The position numbers and the translations under genes are program-made. The notes under the pieces are model-generated. The model made no database searches. It worked only from the letters and a program-made list of their open reading frames with translations, and was not told the DNA's origin. Positions 32,557-42,445 of a stretch of 64,000 nt of DNA are shown in pieces. The DNA lies in contig NZ_JAGPYN010000003.1 in assembly GCF_018069805.1 (NCBI RefSeq), positions 1 to 64,000 on the forward strand, written 5' to 3'. The stretch is from Pseudoalteromonas ostreae. Lineage in GTDB: Bacteria > Pseudomonadota > Gammaproteobacteria > Enterobacterales > Alteromonadaceae. Every line of letters starts with the position of its first letter. The stretch's first letter is position 1.

Positions 32557-33084
32557 TTACCCCCTACAAACCTTAACCCCATCTCCTGCATGTTTAAGCG
32601 CTATGATCTGGCCTTGGCTGTTGTGGGCCATGGCGAGCATGTCGCCTTTTACAATATCGCTCGCTACGGCGTGTTTGGTTTTTAAGTTATTTAATAGCGA
32701 GTCTTTTATTTGAATGAGTACTTCGCTGTGACAGCTGGCGATGTACCAGTCGTTATCTACTTTGACTAATTGGCCGTATTCAATATAGCGCTGTTGGTGT
32801 AGGCGCAGGTCGGCGGCGAGTTTGTCATCGAGTTGTTGTTTTTGGCGGGTGATCTCACTTGAATAACTGCCTGCATTATCTACTTGGTGAACCTCAATAA
32901 AGTGGTAATTGCTTTGCTGTGCGGCAAAGGTGTTGTTAAGTGTGTCTTGTTGTTCTGTGGTGTTATTTGTTGTGGTAAACACGGTAAAGCCCAGTACCGC
33001 TAAAGCGCAGGCGAGGCCGGTCATTTGCAGGGGTAATAAAAATCGAGTCGGCTTTTTGTTTGCTGCGCTATCTGAAAGTTGCAT
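32557..33084 (-). CDS. Membrane protein of the short-sigma operon (anti-sigma-like)
   Basis: A 175-residue protein with one membrane helix at about 18-38 (LLPLQMTGLACALAVLGFTV) and a periplasmic part containing a coiled-coil-like stretch (YSSEITRQKQQLDDKL). It follows an ECF-type sigma gene, the usual place of an anti-sigma factor. The cytoplasmic N-terminus is only about 14 residues, too short for a sigma-binding domain. The same frame is open upstream across the gap (AFNRFL-MQLSD), directly after the sigma stop, which suggests that a deletion removed the sigma tail and the original N-terminus of this protein. Its 3' end is the source family of the relics at 26081 and 27990. Confidence 0.65.
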   Translation of the reverse strand: MQLSDSAANKKPTRFLLPLQMTGLACALAVLGFTVFTTTNNTTEQQDTLNNTFAAQQSNYHFIEVHQVDNAGSYSSEITRQKQQLDDKLAADLRLHQQRYIEYGQLVKVDNDWYIASCHSEVLIQIKDSLLNNLKTKHAVASDIVKGDMLAMAHNSQGQIIALKHAGDGVKVCRG

Positions 33085-33102
33085 TAAAAAGCGGTTAAAG
33101 GC

Positions 33103-33465
33103 TTAGTAATCAAAGCTTTGCTGAGTATTAGGTGCTGCAATTGCAGTATCGTCTGCTAATTCTACAAAACGCTGTTGTTTACGAAACTCATCGATTAACG
33201 CATTACGGGCGAGGCGGAACAACCAGGCTTTCGGGTTGTCTTGCGGTTGATAATAATGGCGTTTTTCCATCACTTTTAACCATGTTTGTTGGCTTATATC
33301 AAAGGCGAGTTGCTCATTACTTTGCGTGACTAAGTAATGATACAAATCGTTGCCAAACAAGGTAACGAGTTTAGTTAAGTGGCGATTGTCGCCACTTTTT
33401 GCGTAGTCAGCCAAGTAGTCGTTACTGGGCTGACTAATAAACCATGACTTTAAGCTTGTAAGCAT
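33103..33465 (-). CDS. ECF-type sigma factor, region 2 only (truncated)
   Basis: From ATG 33465 (AAGG upstream) the product has 120 residues. It contains a good sigma region 2 (FGNDLYHYL, FDISQQTWLKVMEK, KAWLFRLARNALIDEFRKQQ, the last being the -10 recognition and core-binding helices). It stops at NTQQSFDY, just where the linker to region 4 would begin; ECF factors are normally 160-200 residues. Region 4, needed to bind the -35 box, is absent. After the stop the same frame goes on into the membrane protein's N-terminus, so a deletion joining the two genes is likely. It could be inactive or a dominant-negative core binder. Confidence 0.7.
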   Translation of the reverse strand: MLTSLKSWFISQPSNDYLADYAKSGDNRHLTKLVTLFGNDLYHYLVTQSNEQLAFDISQQTWLKVMEKRHYYQPQDNPKAWLFRLARNALIDEFRKQQRFVELADDTAIAAPNTQQSFDY

Positions 33466-33491
33466 AGGCAACCTTATCCGTTAATGAGCTT

Positions 33492-34130
33492 TTATTGCGT
33501 TTGGTCTAACTTAAAATCAAGTTGTACGCTTTGCCCCGTTTGCATTTGTGCTACGCCATCAATCACTTTTGGGCGGTATTTCCAGCGTTTAATTGCCCGT
33601 AGTGCTTCACGGTCGAAAATGCGTTTTGGTTCTGCGTCAGTAACTTGTGCATCTATTACTTCACCGGTTTGAGATACATTAAAGCTTAATTGTACCCAGC
33701 CTTCAATGCCTTCTCGTGCGGCAATGGGCGGGTATTTAGGATTTATACGTACTATTGGGGTCGCATCACCGGTTGGTCGCTGTAAGTTAGCTTTTATATC
33801 GCCACCTATTTTATCAATATTTATATCTGGCGTTATTGCGGTTGTTACTATATTAGTATCAGTACTTGGCGGTGTACGCGGCGGCACTTTAGGCGGCGTT
33901 TGCATTTTAGGTGGCGGCGGCAAGGTTTGCTTGTGCTGCACTTTAGAATCTTCTGGTGCTTGGAATATTTCTACAATGATGCTGTCATCAATAAAGCTTG
34001 GCGCGCGTTGCTCGCCACTAATTAAGTACTGCATAAATGCAAATGCCGCAAAGGTCATGGCTGCACCGCCAACAATGGCCGTTGATGTTTTTAAAGCATG
34101 ATTAGTGTGTGGTAAAGCTACTGTTTGCAT
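33492..34130 (-). CDS. TonB-family energy transducer
   Basis: ATG 34130 with GAGGA seven bases upstream gives 212 residues. One N-terminal membrane helix (about 20-42) is followed by a short Pro-rich linker (TLPPPPKMQTPPKVPPRTPP) and a C-terminal TonB domain at about 125-210 with the YP motif (INPKYPPIAAREGIEGWVQL) and KRWKYRP. The linker is short, as in TonB2-like proteins of Vibrio and relatives. It leads an operon with the truncated sigma and the membrane protein. No exbB/exbD genes are adjacent. Confidence 0.9.
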   Translation of the reverse strand: MQTVALPHTNHALKTSTAIVGGAAMTFAAFAFMQYLISGEQRAPSFIDDSIIVEIFQAPEDSKVQHKQTLPPPPKMQTPPKVPPRTPPSTDTNIVTTAITPDINIDKIGGDIKANLQRPTGDATPIVRINPKYPPIAAREGIEGWVQLSFNVSQTGEVIDAQVTDAEPKRIFDREALRAIKRWKYRPKVIDGVAQMQTGQSVQLDFKLDQTQ

Positions 34131-34282
34131 AAGCAAATCCTCGATAAGTTAAGTGGTATTCATCACTAAAACGTGCGCTAGATTAAAAAGGGGTGAAATA
34201 TTTTTAAAAAGTTTCGTGTTTGCTTATGGGCATTGGTTACAATGGCGGCTGAGAATTTTGGTTTTTATTTTATTAGGTAGTT

Positions 34283-34789
34283 ATGCAACTTATTCAAATT
34301 GATAAAGCTCGTTATCGTAAGCATTTAAACCGCGTTATTATTGGCTGCGGCTTGGCGTTGGCTATTGGCAGTTTAGCAATCTCACAACTACTAATCGCGT
34401 TATTCCCTGATGAAAGTGGCAGTCATTTTCATTGGAATTTAATTGGTGTAGTTATTACTAGCCTAACAATTGGCTGGGCGCTGAATAAATACCGCACGCA
34501 TGATTATATGACCGAAGTGGTGTATGTGTGGGATCTGAAACAAGCATTGAATAAAATCACCCGTAAAATGGCAAAATTAAAAGCGGCGGGGCGAGAAGGA
34601 AATCCTCAGGCATTGTTAGCAATTCATTATAGTTATGCGGGCTCGCGGTTATTATGGCAACTAGACGATAACACCATCACTATGGATGAGTTGGCAATCA
34701 AGCAAACGGAGCTTGATAATGTGGCGGCGCAGTTTAATGTCGCGCTGAATGCAGATGACTATAAAGAGACTATTTTGAAGCAATTTTAG
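34283..34789 (+). CDS. DUF3087-like membrane protein
   Basis: A 168-residue protein with two membrane helices (about 20-45, IIGCGLALAIGSLAI, and 55-73, LIGVVITSLTIGWAL) and a helical cytoplasmic C-terminus. Start and features (QLIQIDKARYRKHLNRVIIG, and YSYAGSRLLWQLDDNTIT) fit DUF3087, a gammaproteobacterial family of unknown role. It is divergent from tonB. Confidence 0.75.
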   Translation: MQLIQIDKARYRKHLNRVIIGCGLALAIGSLAISQLLIALFPDESGSHFHWNLIGVVITSLTIGWALNKYRTHDYMTEVVYVWDLKQALNKITRKMAKLKAAGREGNPQALLAIHYSYAGSRLLWQLDDNTITMDELAIKQTELDNVAAQFNVALNADDYKETILKQF

Positions 34790-34858
34790 TTGCTTTTCTA
34801 TTTCTAAAGTGTGTAAAGTGGCGTTTGCTTAATAACCAATAACTTTACAGGAACTTCA

Positions 34859-35377
34859 ATGACATTAAGTAAGCTTTGTTTAGGTGCTTTATTAACAGTA
34901 TGTACTTTTACATCTAATGCAAACGATGTTAATTTTTCAATCGGTGGGGGTTACCCTTATTTTGTTATACCTGAGGTATCATTATCAGCAGCGCAAGGCA
35001 CACAGCGCTGGTATGCAAACTATAACATAGGCTTAGATGATGGTTTTTCTGTCGGGTTTGAACATGCGCTAACGAACAACAAAAAGCATGCATTAGGTTT
35101 GGTTGTTGGCGCCATAGGTGTGAGACATTATGATCGTGAGTGTCCGAATACTGATGATGACAGTCTTAGTGGCGAATTGGGTAATATTCTAGCCTGTGCA
35201 CTAGTAGCTCCGTTTGATCAAGAAACGATCAATGGTGTAGGCGTGAGCTATAGTTACCTTTTTCGTGGTTTAAATGAAGGCGGTTGGCGCGTTCGTTTTG
35301 AATTAGGTTATGGCGAAGGCAGCGATAGTAATGAAAAACGCGCTGATGGTGGTGTGAGTATTAGTTACGAATTTTAA
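34859..35377 (+). CDS. Secreted beta-rich hypothetical protein
   Basis: A 172-residue protein with a signal peptide ending near TSNANDV. Alternating hydrophobic strands (WYANYNIGLDDGFSVGFEHA, VGVSYSYLFRG, VRFELGYGEG) and a final YEF suggest a small outer-membrane barrel, but with no close family known to me. AGGAAC precedes the ATG. It stands alone, 70 bp after the DUF3087 gene. Confidence 0.7.
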   Translation: MTLSKLCLGALLTVCTFTSNANDVNFSIGGGYPYFVIPEVSLSAAQGTQRWYANYNIGLDDGFSVGFEHALTNNKKHALGLVVGAIGVRHYDRECPNTDDDSLSGELGNILACALVAPFDQETINGVGVSYSYLFRGLNEGGWRVRFELGYGEGSDSNEKRADGGVSISYEF

Positions 35378-35632
35378 TAATTGCATATAGCTTAAATAGG
35401 CTTTAGTGATAAATTAAAGCCTACCTCTACCTTGTAATACATGTTAAGTTATTCGATGTAACTGGCTATTTAATCCCTCTTATAGCACCGCTAATTGGTT
35501 ACAAGGTTGGAAATAGTAATATTGTTGGTAATTTGAAAAACCACCAATACTACCCATGGTGGTTTATTCAGCTTTAGAACATTATGATTTTTAGCGTGAT
35601 TAACTCACATTGATATATATGTACATTTATCA

Positions 35633-36037
35633 TTAAATATCCGATCTTTCGAGGTTACTTACGGTTTCGCGAAAGTAATCTACTTTCCCTGCTTGTTCAT
35701 GAGAAACAATATAAGTGCGGCTTTTAACGTGCTGCTCTTCTTCACCATACCAAAATAATTGGTCAAAGATGGTTATATACCAATCGTTTCCTAAAGCCTG
35801 AGATTCTAGCCCCATGATGTGAGTTCCTTTGGGAAAGATATCAGTACCTAAACGGGTTAATACAGTGATAAAACCTGCTTTATCACAGCATTGTTGCCAA
35901 TCGATATCAGTATCATCTTTATAGTGATCTATTCGTAGATTAATATCGTCAGCGATTAAATCTAGTAATGCCATATCTTCTTTTTCGAATAAGTTTAAAA
36001 GTTTATGAATTGCAATATCACTATAGCGTTCAATCAT
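35633..36037 (-). CDS. NTF2/SnoaL-like hypothetical protein
   Basis: ATG 36037 with AAGGAC upstream gives 134 residues; the open frame extends to 36088 without a ribosome-binding site. The layout (IHKLLNLFEKEDMALLDLIA, a variable middle, ITIFDQLFWYGEEEQHVKSR) fits the NTF2-like fold of small ligand-binding proteins or enzymes, but the assignment is weak. It is divergent from the LysR regulator, its probable controller. Confidence 0.6.
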   Translation of the reverse strand: MIERYSDIAIHKLLNLFEKEDMALLDLIADDINLRIDHYKDDTDIDWQQCCDKAGFITVLTRLGTDIFPKGTHIMGLESQALGNDWYITIFDQLFWYGEEEQHVKSRTYIVSHEQAGKVDYFRETVSNLERSDI

Positions 36038-36142
36038 TTTTTTAGTCCTTGTGATTAATTGTATTGTCTTCTTAACTGAAATTAGCAAATTTATTGTTAT
36101 AGGTATAATATTGTTTATATTATTAATCTATAGGTAAATTGT

Positions 36143-36958
36143 GTGATAGAGGTTAGGCCATTAAATTACTTTATTGCTGCATATGAAGAAGGGTCGATTA
36201 CTGCTGCTGCATCGCGATGTTTCATTGCTCAGCCTTCAGTTACTCATGCGATTAAAACACTGGAAATAAGTTTGGGGGTTAAGTTATTTGAACGAAGTAA
36301 GCGTGGAATAAGTCCTACAGCTGATGGCCATAAACTTTACAAGCTTGCGAGTGACTTACTATTACAAAACAGGCAGTTACAGGAAGCTTTTATACCTAAC
36401 AATATGCATGAATTATATCTTTATGTGCAGCCTGATATAAATATCGAACGTTACGCTTGTATTCTAGAGCGGATAAAAAATACACCTATAGATGTTAATT
36501 TATTCATCGTTGATGTTATTGAACAAGCGCAAATAGCAATTGTTGATGAGCAATTGTTATCACCACAGTTTAAGTTTAGAAGGCTAAATCAAGAAGGTTA
36601 TAAACTGATTGTACGTAAAGATCACCCCTTAGCGAAAAATAAAACAGTGAGCTTGAATGAGTTACAAGGGCTAGCCTTTATTGAAAGGCCTTACTGCACT
36701 AATCGAAAAGCATTTGAAAGGCTTATAAGTGATGAGAACATATTGATCACTTACCAAGGTAAAGCTATTCATGACTCTCAGCTGCAAAGCCTTGTAAAAT
36801 TAGGTTTTGGTGTAGCAGTTATACCTGAATCATACATTCAAAAAGAGTGTGATTTAAAGTATATCCCTATCAGCTTAAATAACCCTATAACGCGCTCGAT
36901 TGTATTTGCTTATCGTAAGTTACCAAATAGTATAGTAGCAGCTATCGAAGATACTTAA
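36143..36958 (+). CDS. LysR-family transcription regulator
   Basis: A 271-residue regulator. The N-terminal helix-turn-helix is clear (PLNYFIAAYEEGSITAAASR, QPSVTHAIKTLEISLGVKLF), followed by a substrate-binding domain with YKLIVRKDHPLAKN and LVKLGFGVAVIPESYI. It is somewhat short (the usual length is about 300). Divergent from the NTF2-like gene, as LysR regulators often are from their target. Confidence 0.9.
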   Translation: MIEVRPLNYFIAAYEEGSITAAASRCFIAQPSVTHAIKTLEISLGVKLFERSKRGISPTADGHKLYKLASDLLLQNRQLQEAFIPNNMHELYLYVQPDINIERYACILERIKNTPIDVNLFIVDVIEQAQIAIVDEQLLSPQFKFRRLNQEGYKLIVRKDHPLAKNKTVSLNELQGLAFIERPYCTNRKAFERLISDENILITYQGKAIHDSQLQSLVKLGFGVAVIPESYIQKECDLKYIPISLNNPITRSIVFAYRKLPNSIVAAIEDT

Positions 36959-37183
36959 TTGATTTAAAGCTTTTACTTAAGTAGAAAAGTAAATATCAAG
37001 GTTAGCTGAGGTTCAATTGGCAATGTAGCCAATCAAGTATCTCATGTATAATACTTGAATTGTTGGCTATCGCCTCAATGTAGTGATCACTTATTGCGAT
37101 ATTGCATTATTTTCAACGCTGATTTATTTGTGATAATATCACAATTCAATGCATCGCATTACTTTTTAAAATTTGGATTTGTC

Positions 37184-37807
37184 GTGGCGCAAGTAAGAGC
37201 TAGAGTCCAGCTAAATGTTGGCAAAAACAGTGGTATACCCGCAGAGATCGTATCATTCAGCGGTTTAAAAGATGGCCAAGAGCATGTTGCTTTGGTATTT
37301 AATAATGCGGATAGTGAGCAGTCTGTGCCGCTTATTCGTATGCATTCTGAATGTTTAACCGGTGATGTATTTCATTCATCACGGTGTGATTGTGGTGAAC
37401 AACTCAACGAATGTATTGAAATGATGCATCAACAAGGTGGTATTTTACTTTATTTACGCCAAGAAGGGCGTGGTATTGGTTTATACAATAAAATTGACGC
37501 CTATGTATTGCAATCGCAAGGTATGAATACCTATGAAGCAAATAATCATTTGGGCTTTGCTGATGACTTACGTGACTTTTCTGACGCGGTATTAATGCTA
37601 GAAGCGATGGGGTTGGCTCATGTAAAGCTGATGACCAATAATCCTAAAAAGCTTAATGCCTTGAAAGATGCAGGTATTGAAGTTGAATCAGTGGTTGGCA
37701 CGCATGCACACATTAAAGCTGGTTTAGCGGGCAATAAAGCATACCTAGAGACGAAAATTAAGCATGGTGCGCATATGTTAGATATAAAGAAGATTAAAAA
37801 ACCGTAA
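37184..37807 (+). CDS. ribA: GTP cyclohydrolase II
   Basis: First step of riboflavin synthesis: GTP to 2,5-diamino-6-ribosylamino-pyrimidinone 5'-phosphate, formate and pyrophosphate. GTG 37184 gives a 207-residue product starting AQVRARVQL, in line with the roughly 200-residue family; the open frame continues upstream to 37055 but with unrelated sequence. Zinc cysteines are visible in [23 protein letters not shown]-binding residues in [14 protein letters not shown], and the conserved [12 protein letters not shown] and LMTNNPKK. It is a stand-alone gene ended by a strong terminator at 37839. Confidence 0.93.
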   Translation: MAQVRARVQLNVGKNSGIPAEIVSFSGLKDGQEHVALVFNNADSEQSVPLIRMHSECLTGDVFHSSRCDCGEQLNECIEMMHQQGGILLYLRQEGRGIGLYNKIDAYVLQSQGMNTYEANNHLGFADDLRDFSDAVLMLEAMGLAHVKLMTNNPKKLNALKDAGIEVESVVGTHAHIKAGLAGNKAYLETKIKHGAHMLDIKKIKKP

Positions 37808-37838
37808 TTTTAAGCTGTCGTCTATGTAATCCCATCCA

Positions 37839-37864
37839 ACGCCGAGTTATACTCGGCGTGTTTT
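37839..37864 (+). terminator. Terminator after ribA
   Basis: Perfect 9-bp stem ACGCCGAGT/ACTCGGCGT with a three-base loop, then GTTTT. Confidence 0.8.
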
Positions 37865-37885
37865 GTTGTTAATTTAAGAGCAAGT

Positions 37886-38674
37886 ATGTCAATTGAATTA
37901 CGAGTATTTAAGGCCGATGCAGGGCTAAAATGGTTTAAAGCAGGGTGGCTTATTTTTAAAACTCAGCCTTTTACCTTTATTTTTATGCACTTATTTATAG
38001 GTATTATTGGTTTACTATCGCTATTTTTACCTTTTTTACAAATTATAGCAGCCATCGCCACGCCATTTTTAACTGCAGGGTTTTATCAAGCGGTGATCAC
38101 CAAACAGCAAGGCGGCAAAATTATGTTAGCCGATATCCTAAAGCCGTTTACCGCCAAGGGTAATCGTATGGGGCTGTTACGTTTAGCGCTTTATCAAATG
38201 GCGGCAGGTGTGCTAATGGCCTTGTTAGCAGGTGGCTTATTTACTGAAGCTGTTGAAATTATGAGTAACCCGAGTGTCGACCCTAACATTGCTTTGCAGC
38301 AAGTTATAGATAGCATCTCGATGGCAAATGTTGTGCTGTTTTTAATTGCGTTATCTGTTTATTTAACGGCTTTTTCTTATGCTGTGCCATTGGTTTATTT
38401 TAATCAGCAAAAACGCATTTTTGAGGTGCTTAAAAGCTCACTGTTGGTGTTTTACCACAACATGGCACCATTGAGTATATATGGGGCAATTGCAGCAGGT
38501 TTGATGATGCTTTCAATGTTCTTATCATTCTTGCCGCTGTTGGTTTTAATGCCAATTTGTTACATTAGCTTTTTTGTTTCTTATCAAGCTATTTTTATGC
38601 CGATCGTGCCGCCTGCAGGGGCAGAGCCTGTTGCGCCGCAGCATAATGATCAAAGCGGTCGTTTTGACGCATAA
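37886..38674 (+). CDS. BPSS1780-family membrane protein
   Basis: A 262-residue inner-membrane protein with about five to six helices. The opening GLKWFKAGWLIFKTQPFTFIF and LLSLFLPFLQIIAAIATPFL followed by TAGFYQAVITKQQGGKI are those of the BPSS1780 family, of unknown function. Its stop overlaps the recX start (TAATG), so the two are translationally linked; in many relatives recX follows recA instead. Confidence 0.85.
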   Translation: MSIELRVFKADAGLKWFKAGWLIFKTQPFTFIFMHLFIGIIGLLSLFLPFLQIIAAIATPFLTAGFYQAVITKQQGGKIMLADILKPFTAKGNRMGLLRLALYQMAAGVLMALLAGGLFTEAVEIMSNPSVDPNIALQQVIDSISMANVVLFLIALSVYLTAFSYAVPLVYFNQQKRIFEVLKSSLLVFYHNMAPLSIYGAIAAGLMMLSMFLSFLPLLVLMPICYISFFVSYQAIFMPIVPPAGAEPVAPQHNDQSGRFDA

Positions 38675-39138
38675 TGGCTGAAGAAATGGATGAAGCATTA
38701 CAAAAGAAGTTAAAAAATTATGTACTTTGGTTACTCGGGCGCCAAGAATATTCGCGTCGAGAGTTAACCCAAAAATTACAGCAAAAAGAGGCGACGCCTG
38801 AATTTATCGAAGCTTTATTAGATTGGTGTGAAGAACACAATTTTATAAATGAGCAGCGTTATGTTGAAGGTTTTGTACGTCGCCACATTGCTAAAAAACA
38901 TGGCTTAAAACGTATTCAAAGCGAAGCCATGGGCAAAAGGATTGACCGAGCACTGTTAGAAAGTGTGATTGAATCATTCGAAATTGATTGGTTTGGGTTA
39001 GCGCAGGATGCGTATTTAAAGAAGTATTCAAATTCACAGGACGACTTCGATCACAAAGAAAAAGCTAAGCGCGTGCGCTACTTAATGTATCGAGGGTTCA
39101 GTTACGAACAAATAGATTTTGCAATGCAAGCACAGTAA
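38674..39138 (+). CDS. recX: RecX regulator of RecA
   Basis: A 154-residue helical protein that binds RecA filaments and limits their activity. Recognisable are LLGRQEYSRRELTQKLQQKE, LDWCEEHNFINEQRYVEGFV and RRHIAKKHGLKRIQSEAMGK, then VRYLMYRGFSYEQIDFAMQ at the end. It precedes alaS as in E. coli, but recA is not upstream; a BPSS1780-type gene takes its place. Confidence 0.92.
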   Translation: MAEEMDEALQKKLKNYVLWLLGRQEYSRRELTQKLQQKEATPEFIEALLDWCEEHNFINEQRYVEGFVRRHIAKKHGLKRIQSEAMGKRIDRALLESVIESFEIDWFGLAQDAYLKKYSNSQDDFDHKEKAKRVRYLMYRGFSYEQIDFAMQAQ

Positions 39139-39157
39139 AAATGGGTGAGACGTTCAC

Positions 39158-41758
39158 ATGCAGCACATGACTACCGCACAGATCAGGCAACAGTTTTTAG
39201 ATTTTTTTGCCTCTAAACAACACCAAATTGTTCCATCAAGCTCGCTTATTCCGGGTAACGATGCGACGTTATTATTTAATAACGCCGGCATGGTGCAATT
39301 TAAAGATGTATTTTTAGGCGGCGAAAGCCGCCCTTATAACCGCGCAACTAGCTCACAACGTTGTGTGCGTGCCGGTGGTAAGCATAACGATTTAGAAAAT
39401 GTAGGCTACACAGCACGCCACCATACATTTTTCGAAATGTTAGGTAACTTCAGCTTTGGTGATTACTTTAAGCAAGACGCGATTAAGTTTGCGTGGGAGT
39501 TTTTGACTGACGTTGTAAAACTGCCGAAAGAAAAACTGCTCGTTACTATCTATCATGATGATGAAGAAGCATTTGGTTATTGGGCTAACGAAATTGGTTT
39601 GCCTGAAGATCGCATTATTCGTATTGCTACTTCAGATAACTTCTGGTCAATGGGTGATACTGGCCCGTGTGGTCCATGTTCTGAAATTTTTTATGATCAT
39701 GGCGAACAGATTTGGGGTGGACCTCCAGGCTCACCTGAAGAAGATGGCGACCGTTTCATTGAAATTTGGAACTTGGTATTTATGCAGTATAACCGTCAAA
39801 GCGACGGTACGATGGAGCCACTTCCTAAGCAGTCTGTTGATACTGGTATGGGTCTTGAGCGCATTGCTGCAATTTTACAAGGCGTGCATTCAAACTACGA
39901 AATCGATTTATTCCAAGGCTTAATTAAAGCAGCTGCAGAAGTTACCAATGCACAAGATATGGATGATAAATCACTGCGCGTCGTGGCGGATCATATTCGT
40001 TCATGTGCGTTTTTAATTTCTGATGGGGTGATGCCATCAAACGAAGGCCGTGGTTATGTACTGCGCCGTATCATTCGTCGCGCAGTTCGCCATGGTAACA
40101 AGCTTGGCGCACAAGGTTCGTTCTTCTATAAGTTAGTTGCTGCGCTAATCGAACAAATGGGTCAAGCGTATCCAGAGCTTGCAAAACAGCAAGAAATCAT
40201 CGAAAAAGTACTGCGTATTGAAGAAGAGCAGTTTGGCAAAACTCTTGAGCGTGGTTTAGCTATTTTAGAAGAAAGCCTAACTGATTTAACTGGCGATGTG
40301 ATCCCAGGTGAATTGGTATTCAAATTATATGACACCTATGGTTTCCCAGCTGATTTAACCGCAGATGTAGCGCGTGAGCGCTTTATGACGATTGATGAGC
40401 AAGGTTTCCAAGAGTGCATGGCTGTGCAGCGTAAAACAGCACAACAAGCTGGTAAATTTGGTGCTGATTATAACCAGCAATTAAAGTCTGACAAACACAC
40501 TGACTTTAAAGGCTATGACGCAACGCACTATAGCGGCACTGTGATTGAAATGTTCGCGCAAGGTGAAGCTGTATCAGTACTTGAAGATGGCCAACAAGGC
40601 ATTGTGGTACTAGATCGCACACCGTTTTACGCTGAATCTGGTGGCCAAGTTGGCGACACCGGCACATTAACGGTAGCTGGTGGTGAGTTTAAAGTTACTA
40701 ACACCACTAAACTTGGTAATGCATTCGCGCACCACGGAACAGTGATGGGCCGCATTGGTGTGAATGATAAAGTTGACGCAAACATTGATGATGCGCGCCG
40801 TGATCGTGTTAAAAAGAATCATACAGCGACGCATATTTTACACGAAGCACTACGTCAGTTATTGGGCGATCATGTGTCGCAAAAAGGTTCACTCGTAGAC
40901 CCTGAACGTTTACGTTTTGACTTCTCGCATTTTGAAGCAGTCACGAAAGCTGAACTACGTGAAATTGAGCGAGTTGTGAATGACGAGATCCGTCGTAACT
41001 TTGCACTAAATACTGAGCTGATGGCAATCGATGCCGCCAAAGAAAAAGGCGCAATGGCGTTATTTGGTGAGAAGTACGATGATGAAGTTCGCGTAGTGAC
41101 TATTGGTGATTACTCTATAGAGCTGTGCGGTGGTACTCACGTAAATCGTGCTGGTGATATCGGTTTATTTAAAATAGTTTCTGAGAGCGGTATTGCTGCC
41201 GGTGTGCGTCGTATTGAAGCGGTAACGGGTGCTGATGCAATTGCTTATGTAAGTGAGCAAGAGCAACACCTAAACGACGTAGCGGCTCTTGTTAAAGGCG
41301 ACAGCGCATCAGTACTTGAAAAAGTAACTGCTTTGCTTGAGAAGTCAAAAGGTCTTGAAAAACAAATAGCACAGCTAAGCGACAAGCTAGCCAGTGCTGC
41401 GGGTGCATCATTAATTGATTCAATTGTTGAAATTAACGGTGTTAAATTACTTGTGGCAAACGTTGAAGGCACTGAATCAAAAGCCTTACGCGGTATGGTT
41501 GATGACCTTAAAAACAAGATTGGCTCAGGTGTTATTGCACTTGGTGTTGCTGATGGCGACAAAGTAAGCTTAATTGCTGGTGTGACTAAAGACTTAACTG
41601 GCAAAGTGAAAGCCGGTGAGCTGGTAAATCACATGGCATCACAAGTTGGTGGTAAAGGCGGCGGTCGTCCTGATATGGCGCAAGCTGGTGGCTCTGAGCC
41701 GCAAAACTTAACTACAGCACTTGATAGCGTAACCGCTTGGTTAACTGAGCGTACTTAA
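39158..41758 (+). CDS. alaS: Alanyl-tRNA synthetase
   Basis: Charges tRNA-Ala. The 866-residue length is standard. In order: the class II catalytic domain ([34 protein letters not shown]), the tRNA-binding helical part, the editing domain with zinc-site motifs [11 protein letters not shown] and [15 protein letters not shown], and the C-terminal oligomerisation domain with [18 protein letters not shown] 39158 or 39167 may be used; both are close. Sits between recX and csrA. Confidence 0.97.
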   Translation: MQHMTTAQIRQQFLDFFASKQHQIVPSSSLIPGNDATLLFNNAGMVQFKDVFLGGESRPYNRATSSQRCVRAGGKHNDLENVGYTARHHTFFEMLGNFSFGDYFKQDAIKFAWEFLTDVVKLPKEKLLVTIYHDDEEAFGYWANEIGLPEDRIIRIATSDNFWSMGDTGPCGPCSEIFYDHGEQIWGGPPGSPEEDGDRFIEIWNLVFMQYNRQSDGTMEPLPKQSVDTGMGLERIAAILQGVHSNYEIDLFQGLIKAAAEVTNAQDMDDKSLRVVADHIRSCAFLISDGVMPSNEGRGYVLRRIIRRAVRHGNKLGAQGSFFYKLVAALIEQMGQAYPELAKQQEIIEKVLRIEEEQFGKTLERGLAILEESLTDLTGDVIPGELVFKLYDTYGFPADLTADVARERFMTIDEQGFQECMAVQRKTAQQAGKFGADYNQQLKSDKHTDFKGYDATHYSGTVIEMFAQGEAVSVLEDGQQGIVVLDRTPFYAESGGQVGDTGTLTVAGGEFKVTNTTKLGNAFAHHGTVMGRIGVNDKVDANIDDARRDRVKKNHTATHILHEALRQLLGDHVSQKGSLVDPERLRFDFSHFEAVTKAELREIERVVNDEIRRNFALNTELMAIDAAKEKGAMALFGEKYDDEVRVVTIGDYSIELCGGTHVNRAGDIGLFKIVSESGIAAGVRRIEAVTGADAIAYVSEQEQHLNDVAALVKGDSASVLEKVTALLEKSKGLEKQIAQLSDKLASAAGASLIDSIVEINGVKLLVANVEGTESKALRGMVDDLKNKIGSGVIALGVADGDKVSLIAGVTKDLTGKVKAGELVNHMASQVGGKGGGRPDMAQAGGSEPQNLTTALDSVTAWLTERT

Positions 41759-41781
41759 GAGCGCAGTACGTAAAGTTGATT

Positions 41782-41821
41782 TAACACGTTAGGAGGCTCA
41801 ATTGAGTCTCCTAAAGTGTTT
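41782..41821 (+). terminator. Hairpin after alaS
   Basis: TTAGGAG and CTCCTAA pair around CTCAATTGAG, giving a long stem within AACAC/GTGTT. The T run is short, so termination strength is uncertain. Confidence 0.5.
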
Positions 41822-42445
41822 ATTCTAAATCTACTTTAACAGCTAAGCCACGTCCTAAATTTATAGCTAAAACGGCATACCTTACTAAATACACACTACC
41901 GCATTTTTATTGCCACTGGATTTACCGAATTACGAAAAAACTCTGAACCATCCCAATTAATTCTCTACAGCGATGATAAAACTAATTTTTATTGAAACTT
42001 TTTCTTTATAACTGCGTCCAAATAGTTAAGATCAATCATAACTTTGAAAAAATAGGCTATGCTTATATCGACTATCGTTATAGTGCACAGAAAAGATTTT
42101 AGTAACTACTTGAAGTATTAAATGACAACCACCATTATATTAATAGTAAAGAAATTTCTGTTGGTTGCTCAGTTGCTAAAGTCGCCATTGAGGCTGTGAC
42201 TATGAAATCATATCCTCGTGTAGTAAGTTTGTTTTTATAGATTAACGTAAACACGTATCAAGATCTGATATTAAAATATCAGTTTGAATAGATGAAACAT
42301 ACTTAGAATTGGCAATAAGCGCATTATAAAGAGTTTTTTTAACAGAAAATGAATCGATTTAGAGTTTTTACTTACTATTAAGGCTTATTTTCTTTAATAT
42401 ACAGACGCGGAATCTTTTAATTTATTGGAATACGGGAGCAAGAGA
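41822..42445. other. 624-bp gap between alaS and csrA with decayed coding traces
   Basis: AT-rich and gene-free by ordinary criteria. Two stretches look like remnants of coding sequence: FEKIGYAYIDYRYSAQ at about 42040-42100, and, ending with a stop near 42240, NDNHHYINSKEISVGCSVAK followed by VAIEAVTMKSYP. Neither has an adequate start. Some relatives carry lysC or another gene here; the fragments do not match anything I recognise. The csrA promoter must lie in the last 150 bp. Confidence 0.4.

Noticed and set aside
32909..33106. 65-codon plus-strand frame across the membrane-protein start
   Set aside because: Antisense to a signal/membrane segment of the real gene, with no ribosome-binding site.
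37055..37183. Upstream extension of ribA and a possible FMN riboswitch
   Set aside because: The extension has no family similarity, and the leader lacks recognisable FMN-element motifs; FMN riboswitches usually precede ribB in this group.
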